Shown piece by piece: positions 10,248-19,125 of a DNA stretch of 64,000 nucleotides. Location of the stretch: NCBI GenBank assembly GCA_963814745.1, contig CAWFEA010000003.1, positions 1-64,000 of the forward strand. Direction: 5' to 3'. The notes under the pieces were generated by a model, which was not told where the DNA came from, did no database searches, and was given only the letters and a program-made list of their open reading frames with translations. Position 1 is the first letter of the stretch. Every line of letters starts with the position of its first letter. The DNA comes from CAWBRT01 sp963814745. GTDB lineage: Bacteria; Acidobacteriota; Terriglobia; Terriglobales; Acidobacteriaceae. The translations under genes and the position numbers were made by a program.

Positions 10248-11390
10248 TTGGAACTTTTAATCGTCCGTTTGCTTTTTGTTCTGGTGGTCGGACTCGCCTC
10301 TTATTTCCTGAGGCCGTTCGGCCTGCATCGCCTGGTCGGCGGGCTGGTGGGTCTCGCGGTGGGAGCCGCCGTAATCCTGTTTGAGATGCGTCTGCGCAGA
10401 GTCAGCTTGAAACGGCTGATTGGGTCCGCGATCGGCAGCGTTCTGGGAATTATCGGCGCCTACCTGTTCTGCGCGGTGATTCGCTTCAGCATCGAACCCG
10501 GCCCCACCCAGAGTTTCTTGCAACTGACTGTCATCCTCATCATGTCGTATGTCGGTTTGATCGTGGGCGCCAGCAAAGGAGACCTGCTGAACCTGTCCGC
10601 GCTCGGTGGAATTTTTGGCGGGGAGAAGCAAGGCAGACGGAGTTACAAGATTCTCGATACCAGCGTTATTATCGACGGCCGCATTGCCGATATCGCCGAA
10701 ACCGGTTTCCTCGATGGGGTGCTGACGATTCCCTCGTTCGTCCTGCGCGAACTGCAACTGGTGGCCGACTCGGCCGACTCGCTGAAGCGCAACCGGGGCC
10801 GCCGGGGGCTGGACATCCTGCAGCGTATTCAGAAGATCACGACCTTGCAGGTGCAGATCGTCGAAGACGATTTTCCCGCCGTCCGCGAAGTTGACATGAA
10901 GCTAATCGAGCTGGCTAAGCTCTACGAAGGCAAGATCGTCACCAACGACTTCAATCTCAACAAGGTGGCGCAGCTCCACGGGGTCGCCGTACTGAACATC
11001 AACGAGTTGGCCAACTCCCTGAAGCCAATCGTCTTACCCGGCGAGATCATGAAGGTGTTCGTGCTCAAAGAGGGTAAGGAGTACAACCAGGGTGTGGCTT
11101 ACCTGGATGACGGCACGATGGTCGTGGTCAACAATGCCCGCAAAATGATCGGAAAGACGGTGGACATTTCGGTGACGTCGGTGCTGCAAACCACGGCCGG
11201 CAAGATGATCTTTGGCAAGTTCGACGAGCGCGGTTTCAGCAGCATGGCACGCCCGGAACCGAGACCTCCGGACCTGCGCCGAAGCAATCCGCAGCCGTCG
11301 CTGGTGCCCGAAAACTCGCAATCCAGTGTCACGTCTTCCGGCGCGGGGGCAATCGCACCGGCCAACGGTATCACTGAGCAGCAGCACTGA
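10248..11390 (+). CDS. PIN/TRAM domain membrane protein (YacL-like)
   Basis: The first ~120 residues form several hydrophobic helices. A PIN-type nuclease domain follows, with its acidic residues in ILDTSVIIDGR and KIVTNDFNLNKVA, and then a TRAM RNA-binding domain (KEGKEYNQGVAYLDDGTMVVV). This is the architecture of Bacillus YacL. The open frame reaches back to 10143, but that part is not membrane-like; I prefer TTG 10248 (LELLIVRLLFVLVVG) after AACGAGG. The Ser/Pro-rich C-terminus is probably disordered. It precedes ispD-ispF, the same order as yacL-ispD-ispF in Firmicutes. Probable RNA nuclease; the target is unknown. Confidence 0.88.
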   Translation: MELLIVRLLFVLVVGLASYFLRPFGLHRLVGGLVGLAVGAAVILFEMRLRRVSLKRLIGSAIGSVLGIIGAYLFCAVIRFSIEPGPTQSFLQLTVILIMSYVGLIVGASKGDLLNLSALGGIFGGEKQGRRSYKILDTSVIIDGRIADIAETGFLDGVLTIPSFVLRELQLVADSADSLKRNRGRRGLDILQRIQKITTLQVQIVEDDFPAVREVDMKLIELAKLYEGKIVTNDFNLNKVAQLHGVAVLNINELANSLKPIVLPGEIMKVFVLKEGKEYNQGVAYLDDGTMVVVNNARKMIGKTVDISVTSVLQTTAGKMIFGKFDERGFSSMARPEPRPPDLRRSNPQPSLVPENSQSSVTSSGAGAIAPANGITEQQH

Positions 11391-11764
11391 ATGGTACGGA
11401 AATCAGGGTTGAGCAGCGCTTCAGCACCACCCGTTTGCATGCTGTATCCCTGAAATCGTCTCAGCCTGCAGGGTCGCCAAACAGGGGCGACGCATCTAAA
11501 TTTGCTTTTGGCTCTTGGAAGTGGGAAAAGCTCTTCTGAACAGTGCATAGAGTGCAAAGCGGCTTCCGGATTAGCTGAAATGCTTTCAGAAGAACATTTT
11601 CAATCGAGCTTTTCGCTCGGCCAGTGATGATTTGGCCTGCCAAACCAGCGGAATTGAATCAAGGCAGTAATCTTAACTGCCGGAAAATTAAGATGCGTCG
11701 GCCCTGGGTCGCCAAACAGACGATTTGAAAGTTGCGTGCCTCGCCTTGTATACTGCTGACCCTT
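11391..11764. repeat. Intergenic stretch with short direct and inverted repeats
   Basis: No gene is seen. The 14-mer GGGTCGCCAAACAG occurs at 11471-11484 and 11706-11719. Next to the copies, GGCGACGCATCTAAATTT (11486-11503) is mirrored by AAATTAAGATGCGTCGGCC (11685-11703) on the other strand. The first copy also makes a small GTCGCC/GGCGAC hairpin that could act as a terminator for the PIN/TRAM gene. The boxed 250-bp unit could be a decayed small mobile element. Confidence 0.4.
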
Positions 11765-12511
11765 ATGAAAGTAATGGTAATTATTCCCGCCGCCGGTCTT
11801 GGTACCCGCATGGCGTCTTCCACGGCCACTGCTCAGGGCAAAGCACGCAGCAAGCAATTCGCTCATCTGGAAGGCGTTCCGATCCTTATCCACACGCTCC
11901 GCAAGTTTGCCCAGGCGCCGGAAGTCAGCGAGATCTGGGTTGCTATGCGCAAATCCGAGGCGGAGTTGTTCCAGCAAGAAGCCCGCAAATCCGATCTTGG
12001 CCGCAAAGTGCAGATCGTCGAGGGCGGCGAACATCGGCAGCAGTCGGTCGCCAACGCCTTGAACGCCTTAAGCGCCGCCGAGGACGATATCGTGCTGATC
12101 CACGACGCGGTGCGTCCCTTCGTCACCTCCGAGACCATTGCCGCCGTGATTGCCGCCGTGAAGAAACACGGAGCGGCTATCGCCGGCGTGCCGGCCGTCG
12201 ACACCATCAAGCAGGTCGAGCGCACGGCGGACGGAGCCGTAATCACCGCCACCATTCCACGCGAGATGATTGTGCAGGCGCAGACTCCGCAGGGCTTCCG
12301 CTTTGGCGTGCTGAAGAAAGCGTTTGACGATGCTACCGCTGAAGGCTTTCTCGGCACCGATGAGGCTTCTCTGCTGGAGCGCCTCGGTCAGCCCGTCCAG
12401 GTGGTGATGGGCTCAGCCCGCAATATCAAGATCACAACCCCGGCTGATCTCGAATTGGCCGAGTTCTTGATAACCCTGGAAAATCGCCGCAAGGCGAGCA
12501 TTTCCGGCTGA
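11765..12511 (+). CDS. ispD: 2-C-methyl-D-erythritol 4-phosphate cytidylyltransferase
   Basis: IspD transfers CMP from CTP to MEP, the third step of the non-mevalonate isoprenoid pathway. The start ATG 11765 gives MKVMVIIPAAGLGTRM, with the CTP-binding PAAGLGTRM motif in its normal N-terminal position; the longer frame from 11732 has no family match. Further motifs are VLIHDAVRPFV and AQTPQGFRF. It has 248 residues, slightly longer than usual (~230), owing in part to an insertion after the first motif (SSTATAQGKARSKQF). ispF starts 59 bp downstream, so both are likely co-transcribed. Confidence 0.96.
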   Translation: MKVMVIIPAAGLGTRMASSTATAQGKARSKQFAHLEGVPILIHTLRKFAQAPEVSEIWVAMRKSEAELFQQEARKSDLGRKVQIVEGGEHRQQSVANALNALSAAEDDIVLIHDAVRPFVTSETIAAVIAAVKKHGAAIAGVPAVDTIKQVERTADGAVITATIPREMIVQAQTPQGFRFGVLKKAFDDATAEGFLGTDEASLLERLGQPVQVVMGSARNIKITTPADLELAEFLITLENRRKASISG

Positions 12512-12570
12512 GGAACCGTGGTAGCTCCCTGGCTGACAATGAAGCGGGCGTAGCGCGGTGAAATGATTTT

Positions 12571-13164
12571 ATGCGAATCGGTTACGGTTGGGACTCACAC
12601 GAGTTTAAGCCCGGCATTCCGCTCCGGATCGGCGGGGTAGAGCTGCCGTACGACCAGGGACTGGCCGGCCACTCCGATGGTGATGTGCTGCTGCACGCCC
12701 TTACCGATGCGCTGCTGGGAGCGGTGGCGGCCGGTGACATCGGTGCCTTCTTCCCGCCGAGCGATCCCCGCTGGAAGGGCGCGAACTCGGTGATCTTCAT
12801 CGAAGAAGCCATGCGCCACGTCGAACGAGCCGGCTACGCGGTGACCAACGCCGATACCACGCTGATTCTGGCCGCTCCGAAAATCGGCCCTCACGCCGCC
12901 CGCATTCAACAGCGCCTGGCCGAACTACTGAAGGTGGACTGCAACTGCGTCGGAGTAAAGGCGAAAACTCCGGAGGGGCTGGGAATCGACAATACCGCCA
13001 TTGCGCACGCCGTGGTGTTGCTGGAAAAGCGCAACGACGCTGGGCTTGACCAGATGGAGGCAGTGGAGGCTCTTCCGCAGGCAGTAGTGGATGAGATGGT
13101 CGAGGAAGTCCTCGAATCCGCTGGCCCGGCCACGCCCAAGAGGATCAAGTCTTACCGCGATTGA
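12571..13164 (+). CDS. ispF: 2-C-methyl-D-erythritol 2,4-cyclodiphosphate synthase, C-terminally extended
   Basis: IspF cyclises CDP-ME 2-phosphate to MEcPP with loss of CMP, two steps after IspD. The metal-binding N-terminus GYGWDSHEF and the AGHSDGDVLLHALTDALLGA signature are intact, as are GDIGAFFP and KAKTPEGLGI. At 197 residues it is about 40 longer than typical IspF; the extra tail (QMEAVEALPQAVVDEMVEEV...) is acidic and ends in KRIKSYRD. The tail could be a disordered extension or derive from sequence past a lost stop. The neighbours ispD and the PIN/TRAM gene match the order seen in other phyla. Confidence 0.95.
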   Translation: MRIGYGWDSHEFKPGIPLRIGGVELPYDQGLAGHSDGDVLLHALTDALLGAVAAGDIGAFFPPSDPRWKGANSVIFIEEAMRHVERAGYAVTNADTTLILAAPKIGPHAARIQQRLAELLKVDCNCVGVKAKTPEGLGIDNTAIAHAVVLLEKRNDAGLDQMEAVEALPQAVVDEMVEEVLESAGPATPKRIKSYRD

Positions 13165-13200
13165 GCGAGCATCCGATCCGCGCGCCGTCGCAGTTCCCGC

Positions 13201-14961
13201 TCAGCGCTTCGGCCCGGCAGATTTGGCTTTGCCTTGTCCCTTTTCGATCTTGGCCCAGGTATCCTTCAGCGCCACCGTGCGGTTGAACACCGCTTTCGCG
13301 GGGCTCGAATCGGGATCGACGCAGAAGTACCCGAGACGCTCGAATTGGTAGCGGCTTCCCACGGCGGCATTGGCCAGCGACGGTTCGAGTTTGCAATCGC
13401 TCAGCACTTCCAGCGAATGCGGATTGAGGTTGGCAGTGAAGTCCTGTCCCTCTTCGGTATCGTTCGGATTTTCCTTGGTGAAAAGGTTGTCATAGAGGCG
13501 CACTTCAGCGTCGACGGCGTGCGCGGCGGAAACCCAGTGGATGGTCGCCTTCACCTTGCGTCCGTCCGGAGCATTGCCGCCCCGGGTTGCCGGATCATAG
13601 GTGCAGTGAACTTCGACGACCTCGCCTTGGTCGTTCTTCACCACGCCGGTGCAGGTGACGAAGTAGCCTCCGCGCAGACGCACCTCGCGCCCCGGCGACA
13701 GGCGGAAATACTGCTTCGGCGGCATCTTCGCGGAAATCGTCCTGCTCGATGTAGAGCACGTCGCGAGAACGGAACTTTTCGCGTGCCGGCCGCCGCGTCC
13801 TCGGGATTGTTGACCGCTCGAATTCTTCAGCCTGGTTCTCCGGGTAGTTGTCGATCACGACCTTCAGCGGCCGCAACACGGCCATGGCGCGCGGCGCGCG
13901 CTTGTTCAGGTCTTCGCGCACGAAGTGTTCGAGCATGGCCAAGCTCGGTCATGCCGCTGGTCTTGGAAACCCCGATCGCGCGCACAGAAATTGCGCAGTC
14001 GCCTCGGGCGTGTAGCCGCGCCGCCGTATGCCCGACAGGGTAGGCATGCGGGGATCGTCCCAGCCGTTCACCCGGCCTTCCTGCACCAATTGCCGCAGCT
14101 TGCGTTTGCTCAACAGCGTGTAGGTGAGGTTGAGCCGGTCGAACTCGGTCTGCTGCGACGGAAAAATGCCTAGCTGCTCGAATGAACCAGTTGTAAAGCG
14201 GCCGGTGGTCCTCGAACTCCAGCGTACACATGGAATGGGTGACCCGCTCGATCGAGTCGGATTGCCCGTGAGCGTAATCGTACATCGGGTAGATGCACCA
14301 CTTGTCGCCGGTGCGGTGATGCTCGGCGTGCAGGATGCGGTACATCACCGGATCGCGCAGGTTCAGGTTCGGCGAAGCCATGTCGATCTTGGCGCGCAAG
14401 CGTGCGAGAGCCATCCGGGAACTCGCCGGCCCGCATGCGCTGAAACAGATCCAGGTTTTCCTCGACCGGGCGGCTGCGGTACGGGCTGTCCTTGCCGGGC
14501 TCGGTCAGGCTTCCGCGATACTCGCGCACCTGCTCGGCGGTAAGATCGCAGACGTAAGCCTTGCCCGCGCGTATGAGCTGCAAGGCCCACTGGTAGAGCT
14601 GATCGAAGTAGTCGGAGGCGTAGAAGAGCCCATCCCACTCGAAGCCCAGCCAGCGCACATCTTCCATGATGGAATCGACGTACTCGGTCTCTTCCTTTTC
14701 CGGATTGGTGTCGTCGAAGCGCAGATTGGTCTTGCCGCCGAACTCGTCGGCCATTCCGAAATCAAGGCAAATGGCCTTGGCATGGCCGATGTGCAGGTAG
14801 CCGTTCGGCTCCGGCGGGAAGCGCGTCTGGATGGTGGCATCACCGAACTTCTTCGAGCGGACATCTTCGAGAAACATGTCGCGGATGAAATTGGAAGGCG
14901 TGCTCGCGGACTCGGCGGGAGCTGTCACGCCAGCATCGGTCTTCGGATTAGAAGTATTCAT
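13201..14961 (-). pseudogene. glnS: Glutaminyl-tRNA synthetase, broken by about seven frameshifts
   Basis: The N-terminal part (14961 to ~14412) reads cleanly: RFPPEPNGYLHIGHAKA contains the HIGH motif. After that the reading frame jumps near 14412, 14180, 13978, 13941, 13815, 13762 and 13725. When followed across frames, all segments match GlnRS in order: KIDMASPNLNLRDPVMYRI, LLSKRKL (KMSKS loop), GWDDPRMPTLSGIRRRGYTP, MLEHFVREDLNKRAPRAMAV, LYIEQDDFRED, and a C-terminal anticodon-binding part to 13201. No substitution decay is seen between breaks. Either a patch of poor sequence or a recent pseudogene; intact gatB makes loss thinkable. gltX lies 93 bp upstream on the same strand. Confidence 0.85.
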
Positions 14962-15053
14962 AAGTTCTCAACTCAAAATAAAACGAAATCTCAAGACATC
15001 GAGTGGCGCGCATGTCAAACCACTCCCGTGCAGCAAGTGGGTGGCGCAGCGCT

Positions 15054-16550
15054 TCAGCCCTGCAGTCCCGCGGCCAAAAGCTTCCGCGTTGCCTCTTCGA
15101 TTCGCTCCAGCGTCTTCTCCCGGCCCAGCACTTCGAGCGTCTCGAATAGCGGCGGCGCCTGCTTGCGCCCGCACACCGCAACGCGGATAGGCTGGAACAT
15201 CTGCCCGGCCTTGATTCCCATCTCCTGGGCAGCCTCGCGCAGGGCGGCTTCCAATGTCTGGTGGTTGAATCCATCCGGCGCGGATTCCCCCACCCGAGCC
15301 GTTGCCGGAATGGCCGCCAGCAGTTCGCGCGAACGCCGCAGAATACCGAGCGCCAAGGCGGCATCGCCCTTCTGCGGAATCAACTCGGCGCTGTCGTAAG
15401 GCGGCAGCCGGTCGATCAGGAAAAAATCCGCCACGGCCAGTACGTCGCGCAACAGCCGAATGCGCTCGCGAATGAGCGGCGTAATCTGCAACATGCGGGC
15501 CGCACTAACCTCGAAGCCCGCGGCGCGCACCACCGGCAGCAGCTTACGGCTCAGCTCTTCAACCGGCAGGGCGCGAATGTGTTCGGCATTGAGCCACACG
15601 GCCTTAGGATCGAAAGGATCTTCTTCCTTGAAGTTGATCACCGCATTAGCGCGGTTGATTCCCTCGAGTGAGAACGCGTCAACCAACTCCTGCCGGCTCA
15701 TCTGCTCGCGGTCGTTTTTCGGAGACCAGCCGAGCAGGCACAGAAAATTCACGAACGCCTCCGGCAAAAAGCCGGCGTCGCGGTAGGTGGTCACACTCAC
15801 GACCGGTCCGTGGCGGCGCTTGGAAAGCTTGGTCCCATCGGGCGCCACCAGCAACGGCAGGTGCGCAAACTGCGGCGCCGCGGCGCCGGCGGCCTCGAAG
15901 ATCAGCAGGTGCTTGAAGGTGTTGGAGAGATGATCCTGGCCGCGAATGATGTGGCTGATGCGCAGGTCGGCGTCATCGGCGCAGGACGCCAGATGATAGG
16001 TCGGCATGCCGTCGCTGCGCAGCAGGGCGAAGTCTTCGATATCGCCCGCCGACTTCACCTGTTCGCCGTAGACGGCATCGACGAAACGGATTTGCCGTTG
16101 GCTGTCGCGGGGCACGCGGAAGCGCAGGGCAAACGGTTCTCCGGCGGCGGCGCGGCGGTCGCTTGCCTCGCGGGAGAGCTCGCGCATGCCTGGGTTCGAG
16201 AGCCATCCGGCGGCAGCGGGCGTCCCGGCGCCTTCGGTCTCATCCGTTCGCGCAGCCGTGAAGTCGCGATACGCCAATCCCTTCTGGAAAATCGCTTCGG
16301 CCATCTGACGATGCAGCGCGAGGCGCTCGGACTGCTTGTATTCTTCATCCCAGCCGAGGTCGAGCCAGCGCAAGCCCTCAAAAATCGATGTCAGAGAAGC
16401 GTCGCTGTTGCGCCCCACGTCGGTGTCATCCACCCGCAGAACCATGGTTCCGCCCTGGTGGCGGGCGTACAGCCAGTTGAAGATAAACGTACGCGCGCTC
16501 CCGACGTGCAAAGAGCCCGTGGGAGAGGGCGCAAAACGGACGCGGATCAT
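15054..16550 (-). CDS. gltX: Glutamyl-tRNA synthetase
   Basis: Class I synthetase that charges tRNA(Glu), and in GatCAB organisms sometimes tRNA(Gln). The start gives IRVRFAPSPTGSLHVGSART with the HIGH-like HVGS; the KMSKS-like motif is KLSKRRHG. It has 498 residues, the normal length, with a C-terminal anticodon-binding domain. Whether it discriminates against tRNA(Gln) cannot be decided from these motifs alone. glnS follows on the same strand after a 92-bp gap, so the two may form an operon reading toward ispF. Confidence 0.96.
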   Translation of the reverse strand: MIRVRFAPSPTGSLHVGSARTFIFNWLYARHQGGTMVLRVDDTDVGRNSDASLTSIFEGLRWLDLGWDEEYKQSERLALHRQMAEAIFQKGLAYRDFTAARTDETEGAGTPAAAGWLSNPGMRELSREASDRRAAAGEPFALRFRVPRDSQRQIRFVDAVYGEQVKSAGDIEDFALLRSDGMPTYHLASCADDADLRISHIIRGQDHLSNTFKHLLIFEAAGAAAPQFAHLPLLVAPDGTKLSKRRHGPVVSVTTYRDAGFLPEAFVNFLCLLGWSPKNDREQMSRQELVDAFSLEGINRANAVINFKEEDPFDPKAVWLNAEHIRALPVEELSRKLLPVVRAAGFEVSAARMLQITPLIRERIRLLRDVLAVADFFLIDRLPPYDSAELIPQKGDAALALGILRRSRELLAAIPATARVGESAPDGFNHQTLEAALREAAQEMGIKAGQMFQPIRVAVCGRKQAPPLFETLEVLGREKTLERIEEATRKLLAAGLQG

Positions 16551-16699
16551 GAGCTTAAGTATAAACCGGCCGAGCTGGCTGCCACCTGGAGGGACTCCCT
16601 GCGACCGGGCCGGGGACTTTGCGACCGCACTCTGGACGGACCCCTAACGTCATCTAGACGGCGGCGAATCTTCCACGTAATGTGTGTGCAGGAAAACCC

Positions 16700-17086
16700 A
16701 TGTCGCGTGCGTTCAGCTTTATCGCGTTGATCGTTGTCTGCGCTCTCGGAACCTATCTGTATATGCGCCAGGCGCAGGTGGTCTCGCCGGCTCCCGGCTC
16801 AAACCCCGCCGCGACCGTGAGCCTGGCGGCCGTGCAGCAGGACTTGTTGCAGATCGCACGCATCGAGCAGCAGCACCTCGCTGCCGACGGGCATTACCTC
16901 ACCCTGCAAGAGATGCGGGCCGCCGGCGACACCGGCCTTCCACCTGACGCGCGCGGCCCTTACAACTACGCGGTGGAGATCTCCGGGAATTCGTTCACCG
17001 TGACGGCAACTTACTCCGGACCGCCGAACGCCGGCCTGCCGCGGCGATTGCGCGCCGGCCCCGAAATGACGATTACCTCGGAGTGA
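16700..17086 (+). CDS. Hypothetical secreted/membrane-anchored protein (pilin-like size)
   Basis: A 128-residue product with a single N-terminal hydrophobic segment (SFIALIVVCALGTYLYM), then an Ala-rich region and a small globular part with ADGHYLTLQEMRAAGDTGLPPDARG and a beta-rich end. This arrangement resembles small pseudopilin-like or minor-pilin-type periplasmic proteins, but no prepilin peptidase site (G-F-S/T-E) is present, so the assignment is tentative. The start ATG 16700 follows AGGAAAACCC; an earlier in-frame ATG at 16682 lacks a good ribosome site. It is divergent from gltX, 150 bp apart. Confidence 0.6.
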   Translation: MSRAFSFIALIVVCALGTYLYMRQAQVVSPAPGSNPAATVSLAAVQQDLLQIARIEQQHLAADGHYLTLQEMRAAGDTGLPPDARGPYNYAVEISGNSFTVTATYSGPPNAGLPRRLRAGPEMTITSE

Positions 17087-17105
17087 CTTGCCCTGCCGAA
17101 ACGAA

Positions 17106-17651
17106 CTATCCCTTGATATCCGGACTCTGCGCCGGGTTCTTGCGCTTCTGATTGGTGGAATTGCGAACCACCTTCACGTCGAACCCGAAGTCCTGGGTAT
17201 GCGGCGGGAAGCATTGGCGGTCGCTGCATGCCTGGTAGCGCAGCACGCCGCGCACCCGGTAGGTGCCGGGCGAAACTGCGGCGGTGGTCTTCAGCACGCC
17301 CGTGACTTGAAACGTCCCCGAGTAAACGCTCAGTTTCTCTTCCGGCATGAAGGGCAACGCCAACTGTTCTCCGGCAGGGTATTCAAGCTTTCCTACCAGC
17401 ATGTCCGCGGGCGGACTGAGCTTCACCGTGGTCGGAATCAGAATTTCCTGCGTCGGCTTGTTGGAGTTGATGTGAAAGCCGGAGCTGACGCGAAAGCTCA
17501 GGTTCACCGTGGCCGACTTGCCAGGCTTGACCGTCACGGTATCAAGCGGCAAAACCGTGACGCTGGGACCGCCGGAACTCTGCGCCTGTCCCACCGCGGC
17601 AAGGAAAACTGTAGCCAGCAAAACCAGCCAAAGCTGGATGCGAATTCTCAT
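17106..17651 (-). CDS. DsbD N-terminal-domain protein (periplasmic thiol relay)
   Basis: A 181-residue secreted protein: signal peptide (LWLVLLATVFLAAVGQAQ) followed by an Ig-like domain that matches the N-terminal, substrate-facing domain of DsbD. The two redox cysteines are in YQACSDRQCFPP near residues 137-144. It overlaps the tlpA stop by four bases (17648-17651), and ccdA lies further upstream, so the three DsbD parts are encoded as three proteins in one operon. Expected role: passing electrons from CcdA/TlpA to periplasmic targets. Confidence 0.82.
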   Translation of the reverse strand: MRIRIQLWLVLLATVFLAAVGQAQSSGGPSVTVLPLDTVTVKPGKSATVNLSFRVSSGFHINSNKPTQEILIPTTVKLSPPADMLVGKLEYPAGEQLALPFMPEEKLSVYSGTFQVTGVLKTTAAVSPGTYRVRGVLRYQACSDRQCFPPHTQDFGFDVKVVRNSTNQKRKNPAQSPDIKG

Positions 17652-18247
17652 AGCATTCCTGCTAACGCCGGCCGCAGAGCTTTGCCCTGGAGGCTGGCTG
17701 CCGAACCGGCAAGCGCGTTCTTTACGCGTTCTTCAATCTCCTTGCGGTTGACCAGACCCTGCACCTGCGAAAGGATTTTCCCGTCGCGGCCAACATAAAA
17801 TGTTTGCGGCAAAAGCTGAACCCCGCCATAAGCGCTGCCGACGGACTCCTTTCCCAACAATACCGGGTAATTCACGCCTAGCTCATGGGCGAACGACGCA
17901 ATCGCCTTTTCACCCGAGTCGTCCATCGCCACGCCAATCACCTGCAGCCCTTGGGCGCCGTAACGCTGCTGCAGATCGACGAACCAGGGAATCTCTTCCT
18001 TGCAAGGCGGACACCACGTAGCCCAGAAGTTCAACAGCACAACTTTTCCCCGATAGTCGGAGAGCCGGACTTGCTTGCCCGCCAGGTCTTTCAACTCGAA
18101 GTCGGGCGCTGCTTGTCCCTTGGCGTCTCCGCCGATTCTCTCCGGTGCGGACCCGGCGTGCGAACGGTTCGTCAGATAGCGTCCGGTGAAAAACATCGCC
18201 GCCACCAGCACCACCAACAGCACCGCGGTAGGTAGATTGATCTTCAA
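17648..18247 (-). CDS. TlpA/ResA-type thioredoxin-like protein
   Basis: A membrane-anchored periplasmic thiol-disulfide oxidoreductase of 199 residues. An N-terminal hydrophobic anchor (AVLLVVLVAAMFFTGRYL) precedes a thioredoxin fold with the active site WATWCPPCKEEIPW at about residues 80-93. TlpA/ResA-type proteins keep cysteines reduced for cytochrome c or oxidase maturation. It sits between ccdA (20 bp upstream) and the DsbD N-terminal-domain gene (4-bp overlap). A small cytochrome c gene lies 4 kb away and may be one client, which is inference. Confidence 0.9.
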   Translation of the reverse strand: MKINLPTAVLLVVLVAAMFFTGRYLTNRSHAGSAPERIGGDAKGQAAPDFELKDLAGKQVRLSDYRGKVVLLNFWATWCPPCKEEIPWFVDLQQRYGAQGLQVIGVAMDDSGEKAIASFAHELGVNYPVLLGKESVGSAYGGVQLLPQTFYVGRDGKILSQVQGLVNRKEIEERVKNALAGSAASLQGKALRPALAGML

Positions 18248-18267
18248 GTCAGCCTCGTATTCCCGTC

Positions 18268-18987
18268 TTAAAGGGCGAATCGATTCAGAAAACCCAGGTA
18301 TCCGGAGAGCATGCTGAAGCGTCCGAGCGCGATCAAGACTCCGAAGACGATCAGCAGGACGCCGCTGACAACCTCTACGGTATGTAGATGCCTGCGGAAG
18401 CGCGAATAGAACCCGAGAAAACGATTCACCCCGATCGAGGTGAGCAAGAACGGAACCGCCAAGCCCAGCGAGTACACGGCCAGCAGAAGGATTCCCTTCC
18501 AGACTGTGTCCTGCGAACCGGCCAGCACGAGAATGCCGGCGAGAATAGGACCTATGCAGGGGGTCCAGCCGAAGGCAAACGCGAAACCGACCAGGAACGC
18601 CCGCAGCGGACCGGCCGCTTTCATGCTGTGCATTCGCTTGTCGGCGTAGAGCGCCTTAATCTTGACCAAGCCGGTCAGGTGAAGCCCGAAAATGATAATC
18701 ACCGCTCCGGCGATCGTCGCCAGTTCGCGGTGGTACTCGCGGGTTAATTGCCCAACACTGGTGGCCACCGCTCCCAGCGAGATAAAAACTACGCTGAAGC
18801 CGGCGATGAACAGGCACGAATTCAGCATCACCGCGCGCAACATCCGCCGGTCAGCCGATTGCAGGTTTTCGACCGTGGCGCCCGAGATCAGCGAGACGTA
18901 ACCCGGCACCAGGGGAAGCACGCAGGGCGAAAGAAAGGAAAGCAGCCCGGCAAGGAATGCGGCGATTGGCAATGGCAAGGCCGACAT
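18268..18987 (-). CDS. ccdA: CcdA-like thiol-disulfide transporter (DsbD transmembrane domain)
   Basis: Six-helix inner-membrane protein that moves reducing equivalents from cytoplasmic thioredoxin to the periplasm. The two conserved cysteines lie in LSFLSPCVLPLVPGY (helix 1) and FGWTPCIGP (helix 4). I choose ATG 18987 (MSALPLPIAAF), preceded by GGGGG at -7; ATGs at 19002 and 18999 and the longer frame to 19041 are alternatives. The product is about 239 residues, normal for CcdA. It is the first gene of the ccdA-tlpA-dsbDN operon. Confidence 0.92.
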   Translation of the reverse strand: MSALPLPIAAFLAGLLSFLSPCVLPLVPGYVSLISGATVENLQSADRRMLRAVMLNSCLFIAGFSVVFISLGAVATSVGQLTREYHRELATIAGAVIIIFGLHLTGLVKIKALYADKRMHSMKAAGPLRAFLVGFAFAFGWTPCIGPILAGILVLAGSQDTVWKGILLLAVYSLGLAVPFLLTSIGVNRFLGFYSRFRRHLHTVEVVSGVLLIVFGVLIALGRFSMLSGYLGFLNRFAL

Positions 18988-19125
18988 CGACACCCCCATC
19001 ATGTTTATTCTAACGCAGAGTCTCTCGTCCGGGGAAAGCACCGGGAGCTGGCTCCGTTAAGTCACACCATTCCGGGGCTGGCCTGAATCAACTCTAAAGA
19101 AGCGCTTGGAAGATCGTGCTCGGGC

